In this document: positions 62,721 through 64,000 of the stretch, piece by piece
Layout of the letters: the number at the start of each line of letters is the position of its first letter
Numbering within the stretch: the first letter of the stretch is position 1
Assembly (NCBI RefSeq): GCF_023155745.1
Contig: NZ_JAKNUS010000006.1
Span: 62,001 to 126,000 of the forward strand
Source of the DNA: Microbacterium kunmingense
Lineage (GTDB): Bacteria; Actinomycetota; Actinomycetes; Actinomycetales; Microbacteriaceae
Direction: 5' to 3'
DNA length: 64,000 bases
The notes under the pieces: generated by a model
Told to the model about the DNA's origin: nothing
Databases searched by the model: none
What the model saw: only the letters and a program-made list of their open reading frames with translations
Translations under genes and position numbers: made by a program

Positions 62721-64000
<1,280 letters not shown>

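Overview
The window is a GC-rich stretch (roughly 70 % G+C) of an actinobacterial chromosome. Gene content and order point to the Microbacteriaceae, most likely Microbacterium or a close relative: a DUF3000 gene coupled to RNase D, sseA-sufE, pdxS-pdxT-yebC-ruvCAB-yajC-secDF-rel, alaS-ruvX-mltG-aroE-aroC-aroK-aroB-aroQ-efp-nusB, and pyrR-pyrB-pyrC-(membrane gene)-carA-carB. Genes are densely packed, with many 4-nt ATGA/GTGA overlaps. No transposase, phage gene or CRISPR array is visible. The genus assignment is inference from gene order and protein character, not from a marker comparison.

Layout. 1-11.6 kb: the 3' end of aconitase, dxs, a fadB-like/thiolase beta-oxidation pair, RNase D with DUF3000, an alpha/beta hydrolase, and a minus-strand sseA-sufE-reductase operon. 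11.7-19 kb: zapE, an ammonium transporter behind a GlnR-like box, an orphan PemK/MazF-like protein, four tRNA genes (Val-CAC on minus; Gly-GCC, Cys-GCA and Val-GAC on plus), a bicupin, an AlkD-like protein and an ArsB/SLC13-type transporter. 19-28.6 kb: thrS with a HIT-family gene, a lipoprotein, and a vitamin B6 block (pdxY, pdxR-like regulator, pdxS, pdxT), then a PLP-dependent decarboxylase and yebC. 28.9-36.8 kb: ruvC, ruvA, ruvB, yajC, secD, secF and rel. 36.8-42 kb: an AbiEi-like protein, DUF349, rarA, a TPR protein and a PadR regulator with a membrane partner. 42-53.7 kb: rpsD with a structured leader, alaS, ruvX, mltG and the aro cluster, then efp and nusB. 53.7-57.9 kb: a short accessory segment (guanine deaminase, a metallo-beta-lactamase/Rieske protein, a DUF559 protein). 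58.2 kb to the end: the pyrimidine operon, running off the window inside carB.

Most of the window is core metabolism and information processing. The unusual signals are in the spacers. Two different families of 59-67 bp imperfect palindromes each occur as a same-orientation pair bracketing a single gene: the decarboxylase between pdxT and yebC, and the DUF559 gene between nusB and pyrR. A third palindrome with 21-bp tandem repeats lies before ruvC. Readable regulatory sites include an SOS-like box before ruvA, a GlnR-like half site before amt, a PyrR-type hairpin over the pyrR ribosome binding site, a large rpsD leader hairpin, a perfect palindrome over the PadR-gene promoter, and direct repeats between pdxR and pdxS. 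Many genes have a TANNNT -10 element 6-9 nt before the start codon, which suggests leaderless transcripts.

How the genes work together: dxs, pdxST/pdxY, the aro genes and pyr/car form biosynthetic modules. ruvCAB, rarA and the AlkD-like gene serve DNA repair. yajC-secDF serve protein export, and rel links translation stress to (p)ppGpp. I saw no clear complete new multi-gene system. The palindrome-bracketed single genes and the MBL-Rieske protein are the best leads.
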